Source: Opitutaceae bacterium
GTDB lineage: Bacteria > Verrucomicrobiota > Verrucomicrobiia > Opitutales > Opitutaceae
NCBI GenBank assembly: GCA_016794625.1
Contig: JAEUGY010000060.1
Span: 1 to 64,000 of the forward strand
Reading direction: 5' to 3'
Length of the DNA stretch: 64,000 nt
The notes under the pieces are model-generated. The model made no database searches, had not been told where the DNA came from, and saw only the letters and a list, made by a program, of their open reading frames with translations. How positions within the stretch are numbered: position 1 is the stretch's first letter; every line of letters begins with the position of its first letter. Positions 35,601 through 42,707 of this stretch are shown here, piece after piece. A program made the translations under genes and the position numbers.

Positions 35601-36247
35601 AGCCGGAGGTGCTGGCGTTGCTGGGCGGCGCCCTCGCCGAACACTTCGTAGAGATCGGCGGCTTCGGCCGGGTGGTTGAGGATGGCCAGGGCGACCGCGG
35701 CGCGGTTGCGGAACGCCCGGTCGCGGGTGCGGGCGAGAGCGACCAAGGCCTCCACGTTCTGAGTGTCGGTGGAGAGAAACGTGAGACGAAGCCGCACGTC
35801 CTCCTGTTCCTCGGGTGAGGTGAGCAAGGTCAGGGCCTGCTCGTAACTCTTCCTGGCTTCGGACAGACGGTCCGACGCCTCCAGCAGGCGGGCCCGCAGC
35901 ACGACGAGATCGGCGGTCGTTTCGAGGGCGAGGGCCTGGTCGACGGTTTTTGTGGCGGCGGCGAGCCGGCCGAAACGCCAGTTCAGGTGCGTGGCCACCT
36001 GCAGAGCGCGGACCTGCTCCGCTCTCGGGGTCGCTGCGTCCCCGGCGCGGGCGAGCAGATCCTTGACCACGCCGTCGATCGTTCCCTCTCGCAGCACGGA
36101 CGCGTTGTAAAGTGCATCGACCGCCGCTGCGTCGATCCGCGGACGGGCCAGCACGTCGGCCACGGAGGGCGCCGCCACAGGGGCCTGGGCGACGAGTCCG
36201 GGGGAGGCGCCGAGCAGCGCGAGGCAGGCCAGCAGTGCGTTTCTCAT
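29654..36247 (-). CDS. Giant exported TPR-like solenoid protein
   Basis: 2197 residues. The signal peptide (ALLACLALLGASPGLVAQ) is followed throughout by helical-hairpin repeats of TPR type, for example ALALETTADLVVLRARLLEA, PDEALAAFNLAIDRTDR and EATVLYERALTSDADNVGVM. No membrane helix or enzyme motif is evident, so it is predicted to be a periplasmic protein-protein interaction scaffold. It is the last gene of the MoxR/DUF58/BatA/VWA operon, ten bases after the VWA gene, which links it to that complex. Such length is unusual for a TPR protein. A 1.3-kb-scale open frame on the opposite strand is a GC-bias shadow. Confidence 0.85.
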   Translation of the reverse strand: MRNALLACLALLGASPGLVAQAPVAAPSVADVLARPRIDAAAVDALYNASVLREGTIDGVVKDLLARAGDAATPRAEQVRALQVATHLNWRFGRLAAATKTVDQALALETTADLVVLRARLLEASDRLSEARKSYEQALTLLTSPEEQEDVRLRLTFLSTDTQNVEALVALARTRDRAFRNRAAVALAILNHPAEAADLYEVFGEGAAQQRQHLRLAQWALQAGQAVKAQDQAWQAVLGATLSRDIRYSLSVLVEAHELDASWERLLTRFASQPRLGPDAAAVRVDVLRRLGRFNEAIALIEGDRQQGITPESQRRLLRLYGEAGRYDAMVAEFRSLIAREPSEITWPRSLSEHLLEQGRRDEAALVWKEFIDRNRDLNTLLEAGRTMDRFGFDALALAAADKCLDLHPDRGIDVSWYRFEHHVKRGNSAVAEGLLREIADRLPATDPGRVAVADAYERIKNPKEAVRIWEGLDTREGGLGVDESMRLAWLYDSTGQREKAIALWRKLWEGTLPDSRRRMVEDRLLQLAAETATLGDIAVELEQRLARGEARARDSSLLIRIYTDASDTASAIEVIQEYYGRQESNPAAAIASLREQARVYQALNRHGPFVQVTEKLLELDPDNRTDHLQSLILNQLDRGGRPDADVLQRRLGELRQVSAAAGDEFEAGVLVIAGLRDKAIDSYRRALARNPGSSDNYLLLADLLKQDRRLDEGVAMLQYFAEVAPGDDGFIVAIDGILNLKPGAESPALRWAHRRVIERLTRHDDKFYLYDLSAELAEEAKDTRRYLSSLENSLIDAGPRRSTVLRELISATEDKSGPMMGNEPVAPDFRRNLSFSRRLIALGEEMPPDVYLNVGRAFLRMQNPDEALAAFNLAIDRTDRPSLVEESADGFESAGYGPEATVLYERALTSDADNVGVMSKLAAIRSRDGAIALAHDLYLRALLKLAQQQPVEASVIQDRRRPGQADDNFTYQYKRHYWGLQMGLLFTLPSDASAALGSLDTAFDQALQEVAKRSEQQTSRSLASHPRLGLLSRLIRLTALHTGRIDLADRIDARLLRHFGSDPRLVSELIGQRLAWGLRDSAERIRSSEGVLPKIASEQAARIRVQTDLTPLIDLRAAARKALSERVFAVAAEAALAAGDPDQAYAVYQEWISPRRTSAPPPNADGVRAISIGGSTMVMAMPAGAVRMGTAAGGLQIPAAIQHAQGRLSPEKYSELCRAIFTQIDARPDLARELLSSRVNFDPFRGGPPKSSLFAFEEAAGRKLFTPQTLATTLAAIDTRQLGSIDLDYAMTTLPGNERVTLFTRYLQANSNTAYLGTALFALRSVLAQPLDEDAFRRVTGAMAERLQTVGKLPFGLRSFVSSLSLAGPPTQPVAADNLARIEAWDRQLAESFPESFKAGTFKRALVPASGAGASAITDIIDGALREFSQTEPGLPASAMPYRVVQYLFSLNGQIYPRLKPGLLAALEARARESGLTPALFWTTLTVYQNDPSGDRRDALPWLERIIREQPGHRLALETVLPLYVQTGRPDRERQVLEALVAAGGDTERHRQRLAELWRTLDHPQNALDVLGGRPRSVPSILVASGFLNYTLSRFPQIGKLGRQLATSTEDRALRSALRGLFQMLPASSAPQVAMFQLAQGGTPVVDFASLLDLAATREVLPPAPTGTSSSSTFGSGVPWLVPLAVTGATVETPATTDRIVARATQVAATLPDFEALVRTLDPSAVDAEDQISFYGLLADAYVANGRLPGELARLTAAVAGRTAGRKDLILWMELLERDPAPTTAEVAALAERAYREAGPPSEYQRIQLARVFARAGRADDAIGLYSVSAVSSLATSSVRFSRSTRIPLTSVTGLYVDAQRHLPPEAFARLIDRFAEISRPYGQPALDVWHRQFLLAMLDRSLATGAMPARLKALPLTLPETGVRREDRFRVTRLRSRLGTVEAALADLRGALYRGPDVMRSPTASMYGQEPSVDRYLRGLGLASANVSFYGESPGLDRGNLLHLKDLFPTSADAWPSARAWLVQSAAVLPDWIQQDAVDADLGLQSLALLALRLRQAGLAEATTAFAAAQRLLDQRRVSSTTATLVLAVGLELGAPFDASRITALADQQLVDPRLLAGVCRHLATSTNPEAAITFGEAALAHTRNDLLLQELETLARRAGREELAARFTTLRTEAANARRALESGSPSPTRVTSL

Positions 36248-36257
36248 GGGACCGGGT

Positions 36258-38825
36258 TCAGGGACGGACGGGAGCGGTGGCGGGTCGGCTGGGCCAGCGG
36301 CGCACCGCCAGCTCCGTCAGATAGAGCAACAAGGCGAGCCCGGCCGCGTAGGGCCACAACTCCACGAGCGAAAGTGAATTGGCGTCCGCGGGCAGCGGCA
36401 ACGCCCGTGGAGCCGCGGAGGCGTCCGCCGGACCGGCGTAGGTGCCGCCCGTGGCGCGGGCGAGGCCGGCGAGGTCCATGGCCGCCTCGGGATCGACCTG
36501 AAATTCGGAGGCGACGTCGTCGCTGGGGGGAGACACCAACAACACCTCACCCCGGCCCGGGCCGGCGCCCGGGGCCGTCGTGCGAGGACCGCCGGCCGAG
36601 GCGCGCAGGCGGACTTCCTGGATCGGGTCCGCCACCCGTTCAGCCACGAAATGATCGGCGGAGCGGGCGTGAAATACCAGCGGTGAACCGGCGCCGGCTC
36701 CGTCCATCAGGCTCGCGACCGGCACGGCGTCCGTGCGATCCCCGTACCGCCGCGCCTGAACCACGAGGCGGTGGTCCTGGCGAGTCACCTCGAAGCGAAA
36801 CGGCCTCAGGTCGCCGGCGGTGCGACTGACGACGCGCGCGAGCCAGCGTCCGTATCCGTTCCAGTCCTTCCAGGCGGCCGTGCCTTCCCCCAGCGGCTCG
36901 GTCATGAAGGTGGTGACCCGACCCAAGCCGTACTGCCACGAGGCCAGCACCGGGTGGGCACTGCCGTCGACTTCCAGCACGGTTTCCGCACCCGGACGGG
37001 TCTGGGTCTCGACATATCCCGCCAGAGCCGGAACCGCGGTGCGGTCCAGCTCCCCCCACCAGCCCGGACCGCCGCGGCCGATGACCGGGAAACCGCCGCT
37101 CTTGTAGGCGGGGAGGTTGAGCGTGGTGGACTGCTTCAGGACCACCTCGGGCAAGTTGTACCGATCGGCGGCGGCGTAGAAACGCCCGCGTCCCCAGGAG
37201 GCAATGTCGACCAGGCTCTGGCTGTGGGCCTGCGCTCCGACGAGGACGGTCGAGACATTGATGTTGTCCTTGGCGATCAGGCGCACGAGCGACTCGTAGT
37301 CCGCGTCCTCCACGCCGGCGTCGGTGATGATGAGGATGTGCTTGTAGCGTGTCGCGACATTCTTGAGACCGTAAAAGGCTTCCTCGATGGCCGGGTACAT
37401 GACCGTGCCGCCCACGGCCTGCATGCGTCCGATGGCGCGGTCGATGGCGATCTTGTTGGCGGCGGACTGCAGGGGCAGGGCCCAGTGCTTGTTGCCGTAA
37501 AACTCGACGATGCCCACGCGGTCGTGGGCCTTGAGCCGCCGGATCGCGAGCCGCGTGATCTGCTTGGCCAGTTCGATGCGGGTGCCCGACATTGAGCCGG
37601 AGGTGTCGATGATGACGGCGAGGGCGGTGCTGGGATCACGCTTCTCCGTGCGCTGGATGAAATCCACCGGGAGCAGACCCGCCACCGTCGAATGATCATA
37701 GCCGCCTGTGCCAAACGAGGCCTTGCCGCCGGTGAAAAGGAGTCCGAGTCCGTCCTTTTGCACGGCGGAGGCCAGATGCGTCTGAAACGGCTCGGGCAGC
37801 AGACTCGCCGGACGGTCGTCGATCACCACGAGGTCAAAGCCGGTCAGATCGGTGGTGGCGTTCAAGGTCCGCGCCGCTCCGTCCACCACCTGGAATCCCC
37901 GTCCCAGCAGGTCGCCGAGATGCGAAGCGCCGGATTCGGTGCGGTCACCGAGGTAAAGCAGCCGCAGCGGTGCCTGCACGGCGAACGTGCGCCGCAGGGT
38001 GGTGCGCGCGGGATCGGCGGAGGCGGTGCCGTCGGAGACCGCCTCCGCGATCAGCGTGAGAAATCCGGCCTCGGTCGGCTCGAATTCGAGGGCGACGCGG
38101 GTGCGTCCCGCGATTGTCAGGGGTTCGGAGCGCGCCCATTCCCGACCTTGCGTATCGGAAATGCGGACACGCACGCCGCCGGCCTGGCCCGCCACGGTCA
38201 CCTCGATCCGGGCGGTTTGTCCGGTCCGCAGCTGCGGGTCGGCGGCGAGGCCGACCAGGCGAGGCCGGGAGTCGCCCGGCCCGAGATCATGGACGGCCAC
38301 CGGGATGCCGCGGGCCGTAAGCCGCTGCACCACCGGGCCCCAACGCCGGTCGGTCGACAGCCCGTCGGAGGCGAGCGTGATTAGCCCGGCGGATCCGGCG
38401 GGAATCTGCCGTTCCGCGGCGGCGAGGGCGGCGCTGAGCGAGGAGGTGCTGACGGGATCCTGCAGGTGGATCAGCTGGCGGAAGTCCCCGGGAAGGAGCG
38501 GACCCGAGGCGGGAGCGGGCCCGATCACCACCACCGCGGCGCGGTCGCGATCCTCCAGCGTGTTGCCCCACTGGTCCAGCACGCGGAGCGCCCGCTCGCG
38601 TGAGGCACCCTCCACGCTGGCGGAGAGATCGAGGACCAGCACGTCGAACCGGGCCCCGGCGGTCGAGACCAGCACCGGACCCGAGAGCGCGAGCACCACC
38701 GAGGCCAGGAGCACGGTGCGCAGGATGGCCTGGACCCGGCGCTCGGGCCGGCGCGGGAGGAACCAGAGCAGCGGCAGCGGCAGCAGCAACAGCAGGAAAA
38801 GGGGACGAAGAAAGTCGATGGACAC
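36258..38825 (-). CDS. VWA and amidotransferase-fold membrane protein
   Basis: About 855 residues from GTG 38825. The longer frame to 38888 adds a basic stretch ahead of the natural membrane start FLRPLFLLLLLPLPLLWFL. A second helix (VLLASVVLALSGPVLV) and a VWA-like strand with DLSASVEG follow. The middle has a class I glutamine-amidotransferase-like fold (FDLVVIDDRPASLL, LGLLFTGGKASFGTGGY). A full VWA domain then starts at AVIIDTSGSMSG, with an intact DxSxS metal site, and a C-terminal helix is at AAGLALLLYL. This architecture accompanies MoxR/BatA modules, where VWA proteins are thought to work with the AAA ATPase on envelope assembly. The gap to the BatA-like gene is 156 bases, the largest in the operon. 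Confidence 0.88.
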   Translation of the reverse strand: MSIDFLRPLFLLLLLPLPLLWFLPRRPERRVQAILRTVLLASVVLALSGPVLVSTAGARFDVLVLDLSASVEGASRERALRVLDQWGNTLEDRDRAAVVVIGPAPASGPLLPGDFRQLIHLQDPVSTSSLSAALAAAERQIPAGSAGLITLASDGLSTDRRWGPVVQRLTARGIPVAVHDLGPGDSRPRLVGLAADPQLRTGQTARIEVTVAGQAGGVRVRISDTQGREWARSEPLTIAGRTRVALEFEPTEAGFLTLIAEAVSDGTASADPARTTLRRTFAVQAPLRLLYLGDRTESGASHLGDLLGRGFQVVDGAARTLNATTDLTGFDLVVIDDRPASLLPEPFQTHLASAVQKDGLGLLFTGGKASFGTGGYDHSTVAGLLPVDFIQRTEKRDPSTALAVIIDTSGSMSGTRIELAKQITRLAIRRLKAHDRVGIVEFYGNKHWALPLQSAANKIAIDRAIGRMQAVGGTVMYPAIEEAFYGLKNVATRYKHILIITDAGVEDADYESLVRLIAKDNINVSTVLVGAQAHSQSLVDIASWGRGRFYAAADRYNLPEVVLKQSTTLNLPAYKSGGFPVIGRGGPGWWGELDRTAVPALAGYVETQTRPGAETVLEVDGSAHPVLASWQYGLGRVTTFMTEPLGEGTAAWKDWNGYGRWLARVVSRTAGDLRPFRFEVTRQDHRLVVQARRYGDRTDAVPVASLMDGAGAGSPLVFHARSADHFVAERVADPIQEVRLRASAGGPRTTAPGAGPGRGEVLLVSPPSDDVASEFQVDPEAAMDLAGLARATGGTYAGPADASAAPRALPLPADANSLSLVELWPYAAGLALLLYLTELAVRRWPSRPATAPVRP

Positions 38826-38916
38826 GGTGGATTCTCGGTGGCGGTGGTCAGCCCGTAGCCGACGCGCCGATGGAAGCATCCGATACAACCAGACCTGACC
38901 TGAGGCCCGTTCTCCT

Positions 38917-38944
38917 GGATTCTGAATTCTGACTTCTGGATTCC
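38917..38944. repeat. Four-unit heptad tandem repeat
   Basis: GGATTCT, GAATTCT, GACTTCT and GGATTCC follow one another in the gap between the VWA and BatA-like genes. It is a short 7-bp-period repeat of the low-complexity type. Function is unknown. Confidence 0.65.
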
Positions 38945-38981
38945 ATGTTCACAGTTGGAAGGAGTGTGTGGCCGCCGCCGG

Positions 38982-40700
38982 TCACGGCACGCGTCCCGTC
39001 TGGTTCAGGTACCACTCGACGAGCAGCAGCACGAGGGCGCCGAGCAGCAACCAGGTGGCGGGGTGGGCGGTGGGACCTCCGCTGGCGGGCAGGGTAGAGA
39101 CCGGGACGTCGCCCGGTGAACCCAGCGTGGTGGCGGCATCGAGCAGCGAGATGGCGAGGGGCCGGTCGCCGCCAGCGCGCGGCAGGTCGCCGGCCTGTTC
39201 GGGAACGAAGGCGGCGCCGAGCGGATCGAGCACCCGGCCGCCGGTGTCCATGAAGCGATCCTCCGGTTCCAGCGCGTCCCGTTCGAGCGGCTGGCCGGCG
39301 GCGACGTAGGCGGGACCCCGACGGGCGCCCCCGAGCCAGCGCAGCGCGTGCGCGATGAAGAGCGGGAAGGCGCGCGACTGAGTGAAGTTGAATTCCTCCG
39401 ACAGCAGGTCCTGCCAGACCTCGAAGCGCCACTGCGGGGCGGTCGCGACTTCGGCCGTGACCGCGCGGCCGGCCGCCTGGGCGATCGCCATGGAGTCGAT
39501 TTCCCGCAGCCCGATGGCGGTCACGGCGTGATGGAAGACCGCGGCGGAGTCGAAAGAGTCAGGATGCAGGACACGGAAGGCCGGTTGTGAATCCGAGGCG
39601 GGCACAAACTCCAGACTGGGCAGCCCGGCGCCAAGGGATTCACCCTGCCGACGGACGACCAGAGCGGCGTCGGCGGTGACGAGTTCGACGGCGGGATCGG
39701 CGGACAGCACGCCGCTCAACTCGGAGGCCAGGGTGGGGGAAAGCAGCACACGCAGCCGGGGTTTGTCGGGCAGCCGGAGCCGGGCGGAGTTGTCGAGACC
39801 AAGCGCATCGTCCCCTTCCAGGCGGACCGAAAGCAGGCCCCCGGCGGCGGGCAAATCCGACAGCAGGAAGCCGGAGCCGAAGGCACGCAGTTCCGTGCTC
39901 GGAACCGTGCGGCCGTCGAGCTCGAGCCGCAGGCGCTCGCGCGGATCGGGCTGCGTCGGTGAGCCTTGGACCTCAAGGAACACGTCAACCCGGTCCCAGG
40001 CGCCGGACAACGCGTCGGTCAGACCGAGGGCGGTGATGCCGCTGTTGGCGGCCGGAGGCCGTTTGCTGAGCGAGGCGCGTGAGATCCGAATACCCGGCAG
40101 AAGATTGACCAGGTCGGCGGGCAGGGCGGCGTCGCCGAACACCACCACCTCGGTCGTCCGACCGGGCCGAGCCGCAGCGGACAGGGAGCGCAACAGCGCC
40201 GGCAGGCCGTCCGGCGCGGCCACTGGCAGCAGCGTACCGAGCCGGCGGTCCAGCAGCAGCGCGTGTTCGCCCGGGTTGAGCAGCGTGCGCACGCCGCCCC
40301 CGGTCCAGAACACCTGTCGCTGGCCCGCGGGAAGGCGTCCCACCTGTTTTTTCAAGGCGGCGACCGCCTCGGCGTAACGACCGCCCACGGCCATGCCGGC
40401 GGAGCCGTCGAGGACCAGCACCTGGAAGGAGCCGGAGTCCCCTTGCTTCCATTCCGGTCCCGCCCCTGCCAGCCAGAGCAGACAGAGAATGACCAGGATG
40501 AGCAGGTACGCCCAGGGATGCCGGAAACGCTCGCGCAGCGTGCGGGCCGGGGCCTCCTCGGCGGCGACACGCCAGAACAGGGTGGTGACCACGGTGACCG
40601 GCCGATGCCGGACACGCAGACGCTGCAAGGCGTAGAGCACACCGGCGAGCACGGCGATCCCGGCGAGCACGCCGGGCAGGGACAGCTGGGTGAAATTCAT
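38982..40700 (-). CDS. BatA-like membrane protein with degenerate VWA
   Basis: 572 residues. The N-terminus matches the aerotolerance-regulator/BatA domain: PGVLAGIAVLAGVLYALQRL, a cytoplasmic VVTTLFWRVAAEEAPARTL, then helix WAYLLILVILCLLWLAG. A VWA-like fold begins at FQVLVLDGSAGMAVGGRYAEA, but the metal motif reads DGSAG instead of DxSxS, so metal binding is probably lost. Beta-rich and Rossmann-like segments follow, and one C-terminal helix (TWLLLGALVLLLVEWYL). Its stop overlaps the DUF58 gene's end by four bases, so the two are translationally coupled. Confidence 0.85.
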   Translation of the reverse strand: MNFTQLSLPGVLAGIAVLAGVLYALQRLRVRHRPVTVVTTLFWRVAAEEAPARTLRERFRHPWAYLLILVILCLLWLAGAGPEWKQGDSGSFQVLVLDGSAGMAVGGRYAEAVAALKKQVGRLPAGQRQVFWTGGGVRTLLNPGEHALLLDRRLGTLLPVAAPDGLPALLRSLSAAARPGRTTEVVVFGDAALPADLVNLLPGIRISRASLSKRPPAANSGITALGLTDALSGAWDRVDVFLEVQGSPTQPDPRERLRLELDGRTVPSTELRAFGSGFLLSDLPAAGGLLSVRLEGDDALGLDNSARLRLPDKPRLRVLLSPTLASELSGVLSADPAVELVTADAALVVRRQGESLGAGLPSLEFVPASDSQPAFRVLHPDSFDSAAVFHHAVTAIGLREIDSMAIAQAAGRAVTAEVATAPQWRFEVWQDLLSEEFNFTQSRAFPLFIAHALRWLGGARRGPAYVAAGQPLERDALEPEDRFMDTGGRVLDPLGAAFVPEQAGDLPRAGGDRPLAISLLDAATTLGSPGDVPVSTLPASGGPTAHPATWLLLGALVLLLVEWYLNQTGRVP

Positions 40701-41608
40701 ACCCGGAAGCCTCCGTGTTCAAACAGGCGGGAGAGCTGGTCGATGAGGTCGACCTCGACCTGGATGCGCAGCAGGCGGGCGTGACGCTGCCGCGCAATCT
40801 CGACCAGGCCGTCATTAAACGTCGAATACGCGGCCTTGTAGCGTTCGAGCACGCGGGGCGTGAGGGTGAGGTCGGCGACATCGCCTGATTCGCAATCCGT
40901 CAGGCGGACATCCCCCTGCAACTCGGGGTTGGCGTCGGAGGCCCGCACCAGCTGCACCAGCACCAGGCGGTGCCGCACGGCCTGCAGCGCCTCCCGCACG
41001 GCGTCGAGCCCGCGCGGGTCGAAGAAATCACTGATCACGATGAGCAAACCCTTGCGCAGATTGAGCAGTGCGAGGCGTTGCAGGGATTCGGCCAGACGGG
41101 TTTGTCCGCGCCCGCCCGCCTCGGCCACCCGGGCCAGATGCCGGGCGAAGGTCATGATCTGGGCCTGGCCGGCCCGCGGCTTGAAGATGACCTCGAGCTG
41201 ATCGGACACGGTGAAGAGACCCGCGGAGTCGTGGTGATTCAGTCCCACGGTGGCGAACGCCAGGGTGGAACGCAGCGCGGCGATGATGGCCGGCGGGCCG
41301 CCTTGCGACAGGAACAGGCTGGCCGACACATCCGGCGCGAGGTAGAGCGGCAGATCCTGCTCTTCCTCGAACAGGCGGACGAAGACCTTGCCCAGCCGCC
41401 GATAGAGATTCCAGTCGATGGCGCGCAGGTCGTCGCCCGGACTGTAAGGACGGTGGTCGTTGAACTCGATGCCGGCACCGAGGTCCTTGGACAGCCGCTG
41501 CCCGTGCCGACCGCCTCCCGCGACCCGGCGCGCGTGGAGATTCCAGCGCGACAGGGCGTTGAGGAACGTCGGGTCGAAGAGCTCTTCGAATGTCACCCCT
41601 GCGCTCAT
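40697..41608 (-). CDS. DUF58 protein
   Basis: 303 residues, cytoplasmic. The DUF58 hallmark region is clear: FNDHRPYSPGDDLRAIDWNLYRR then GKVFVRLFEEEQDLPLYLAPDVSASL. The latter carries a DxSxS VWA-like metal site. The domain continues with LLIVISDFFDPRGL. DUF58 proteins almost always pair with MoxR ATPases and are thought to be adaptors linking the ATPase to VWA or membrane partners. Here the start overlaps the MoxR stop by four bases and the end overlaps the BatA-like start by four bases, typical of tight co-expression. Confidence 0.93.
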   Translation of the reverse strand: MSAGVTFEELFDPTFLNALSRWNLHARRVAGGGRHGQRLSKDLGAGIEFNDHRPYSPGDDLRAIDWNLYRRLGKVFVRLFEEEQDLPLYLAPDVSASLFLSQGGPPAIIAALRSTLAFATVGLNHHDSAGLFTVSDQLEVIFKPRAGQAQIMTFARHLARVAEAGGRGQTRLAESLQRLALLNLRKGLLIVISDFFDPRGLDAVREALQAVRHRLVLVQLVRASDANPELQGDVRLTDCESGDVADLTLTPRVLERYKAAYSTFNDGLVEIARQRHARLLRIQVEVDLIDQLSRLFEHGGFRV

Positions 41609-42630
41609 GCCTGCGGTCCGTTCGGTGCGGCCACGGTGGCGAGCACCTCTCGCACGATCGCGTCGTCGGTCACACCCTCGGACTGCCCGTGGAAATTGAT
41701 GAGCACGCGGTGCCGCAGAACCGGCAGAGCCACGGCCTTGATGTCGTCCACGCTGACGGCGAAGCGCCCCTGCACCAGGGCGCGGACCTTGGCCGCGAGT
41801 AGCAGCGCCTGGGCGCCGCGCGGACTCGAGCCGAGGGCGACCGCCCGGTTCACCTTGGCCGGGGCGTAAGGGCTGCCTGGCTGCGTGCCCATGACGAGGT
41901 GGATGGCGTAGCGCTGCGCGTGGGCGGGCACCGGCACGGCGCGCACGACGTGGCGCAGCCGCACGATCTCCGCACCGTCGGTGGCGGGCTCGATCTTGAT
42001 CTCACCGGCGCCCGTGGTGCGGTCGAGGATCGCGGCATAGTCCTCCTCGCGCGGGTAACCGACCACCAGCTTGAACAGAAAACGGTCGAGCTGGGCCTCC
42101 GGGAGCGGGTAGGTGCCTTCCTGTTCGACGGGATTCTGGGTGGCGAGCACGCAGAACGGCTCCTCCAGTTTGATGGTGCGCCGGCCGACGGAGATCTGGC
42201 GTTCCTGCATGGCCTCGAGCAGGGCGGACTGCGTTTTCGGGGTCGCGCGGTTGATTTCGTCGGCGAGCACCAGATTGGAGACGAGCGGACCCTCCTGGAA
42301 ACGCAGCTCGTGCTGGCCGCGTTCGTTCTCGATCAGGACCGAGGTGCCCTGAATGTCGGCGGGCATCATGTCGGGGGTAAATTGGATACGGGAGAACTTG
42401 GCGTCGACCGCCTGGGCGAGGCTGCGCACCAGCAGGGTCTTGCCCAGGCCGGGCACGCCTTCGAGCAGCACGTGGCCGCCGGCGAGCAGGGCGGTCATCA
42501 CCCCGTCGATCACTTCATCCTGACCGACCATCATGCGGCTGATCTGGGATTTGACTCCGAGATAAACCCGCTGGAAGCGGGCGGATTCCTGGTGGGCGTC
42601 GGCCAGGGCGGGAAAAGGGGAGGTGCTCAT
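41605..42630 (-). CDS. MoxR-family AAA+ ATPase
   Basis: 341 residues. Walker A is GVPGLGKTLLV, Walker B LVLADEINRATPK, and the sensor-1 region CVLATQNPVEQEGTYPLPEAQLDRF. SPRGAQALLLAAK represents sensor 2, and the lid domain closes the protein. MoxR ATPases are chaperone-like and mature or remodel protein complexes together with VWA proteins. Sequence and the DUF58 neighbour leave little doubt. The ATP-binding residues are intact. The upstream gene ends 77 bases before its start. Confidence 0.95.
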   Translation of the reverse strand: MSTSPFPALADAHQESARFQRVYLGVKSQISRMMVGQDEVIDGVMTALLAGGHVLLEGVPGLGKTLLVRSLAQAVDAKFSRIQFTPDMMPADIQGTSVLIENERGQHELRFQEGPLVSNLVLADEINRATPKTQSALLEAMQERQISVGRRTIKLEEPFCVLATQNPVEQEGTYPLPEAQLDRFLFKLVVGYPREEDYAAILDRTTGAGEIKIEPATDGAEIVRLRHVVRAVPVPAHAQRYAIHLVMGTQPGSPYAPAKVNRAVALGSSPRGAQALLLAAKVRALVQGRFAVSVDDIKAVALPVLRHRVLINFHGQSEGVTDDAIVREVLATVAAPNGPQA

Positions 42631-42707
42631 CGATGGGTCGGGTTGCGCGGGACGGTGCTAAAGGATTGAAGACGAGAGAAAGAGAGGGCGGACGAGGCGG
42701 GAGCGTC

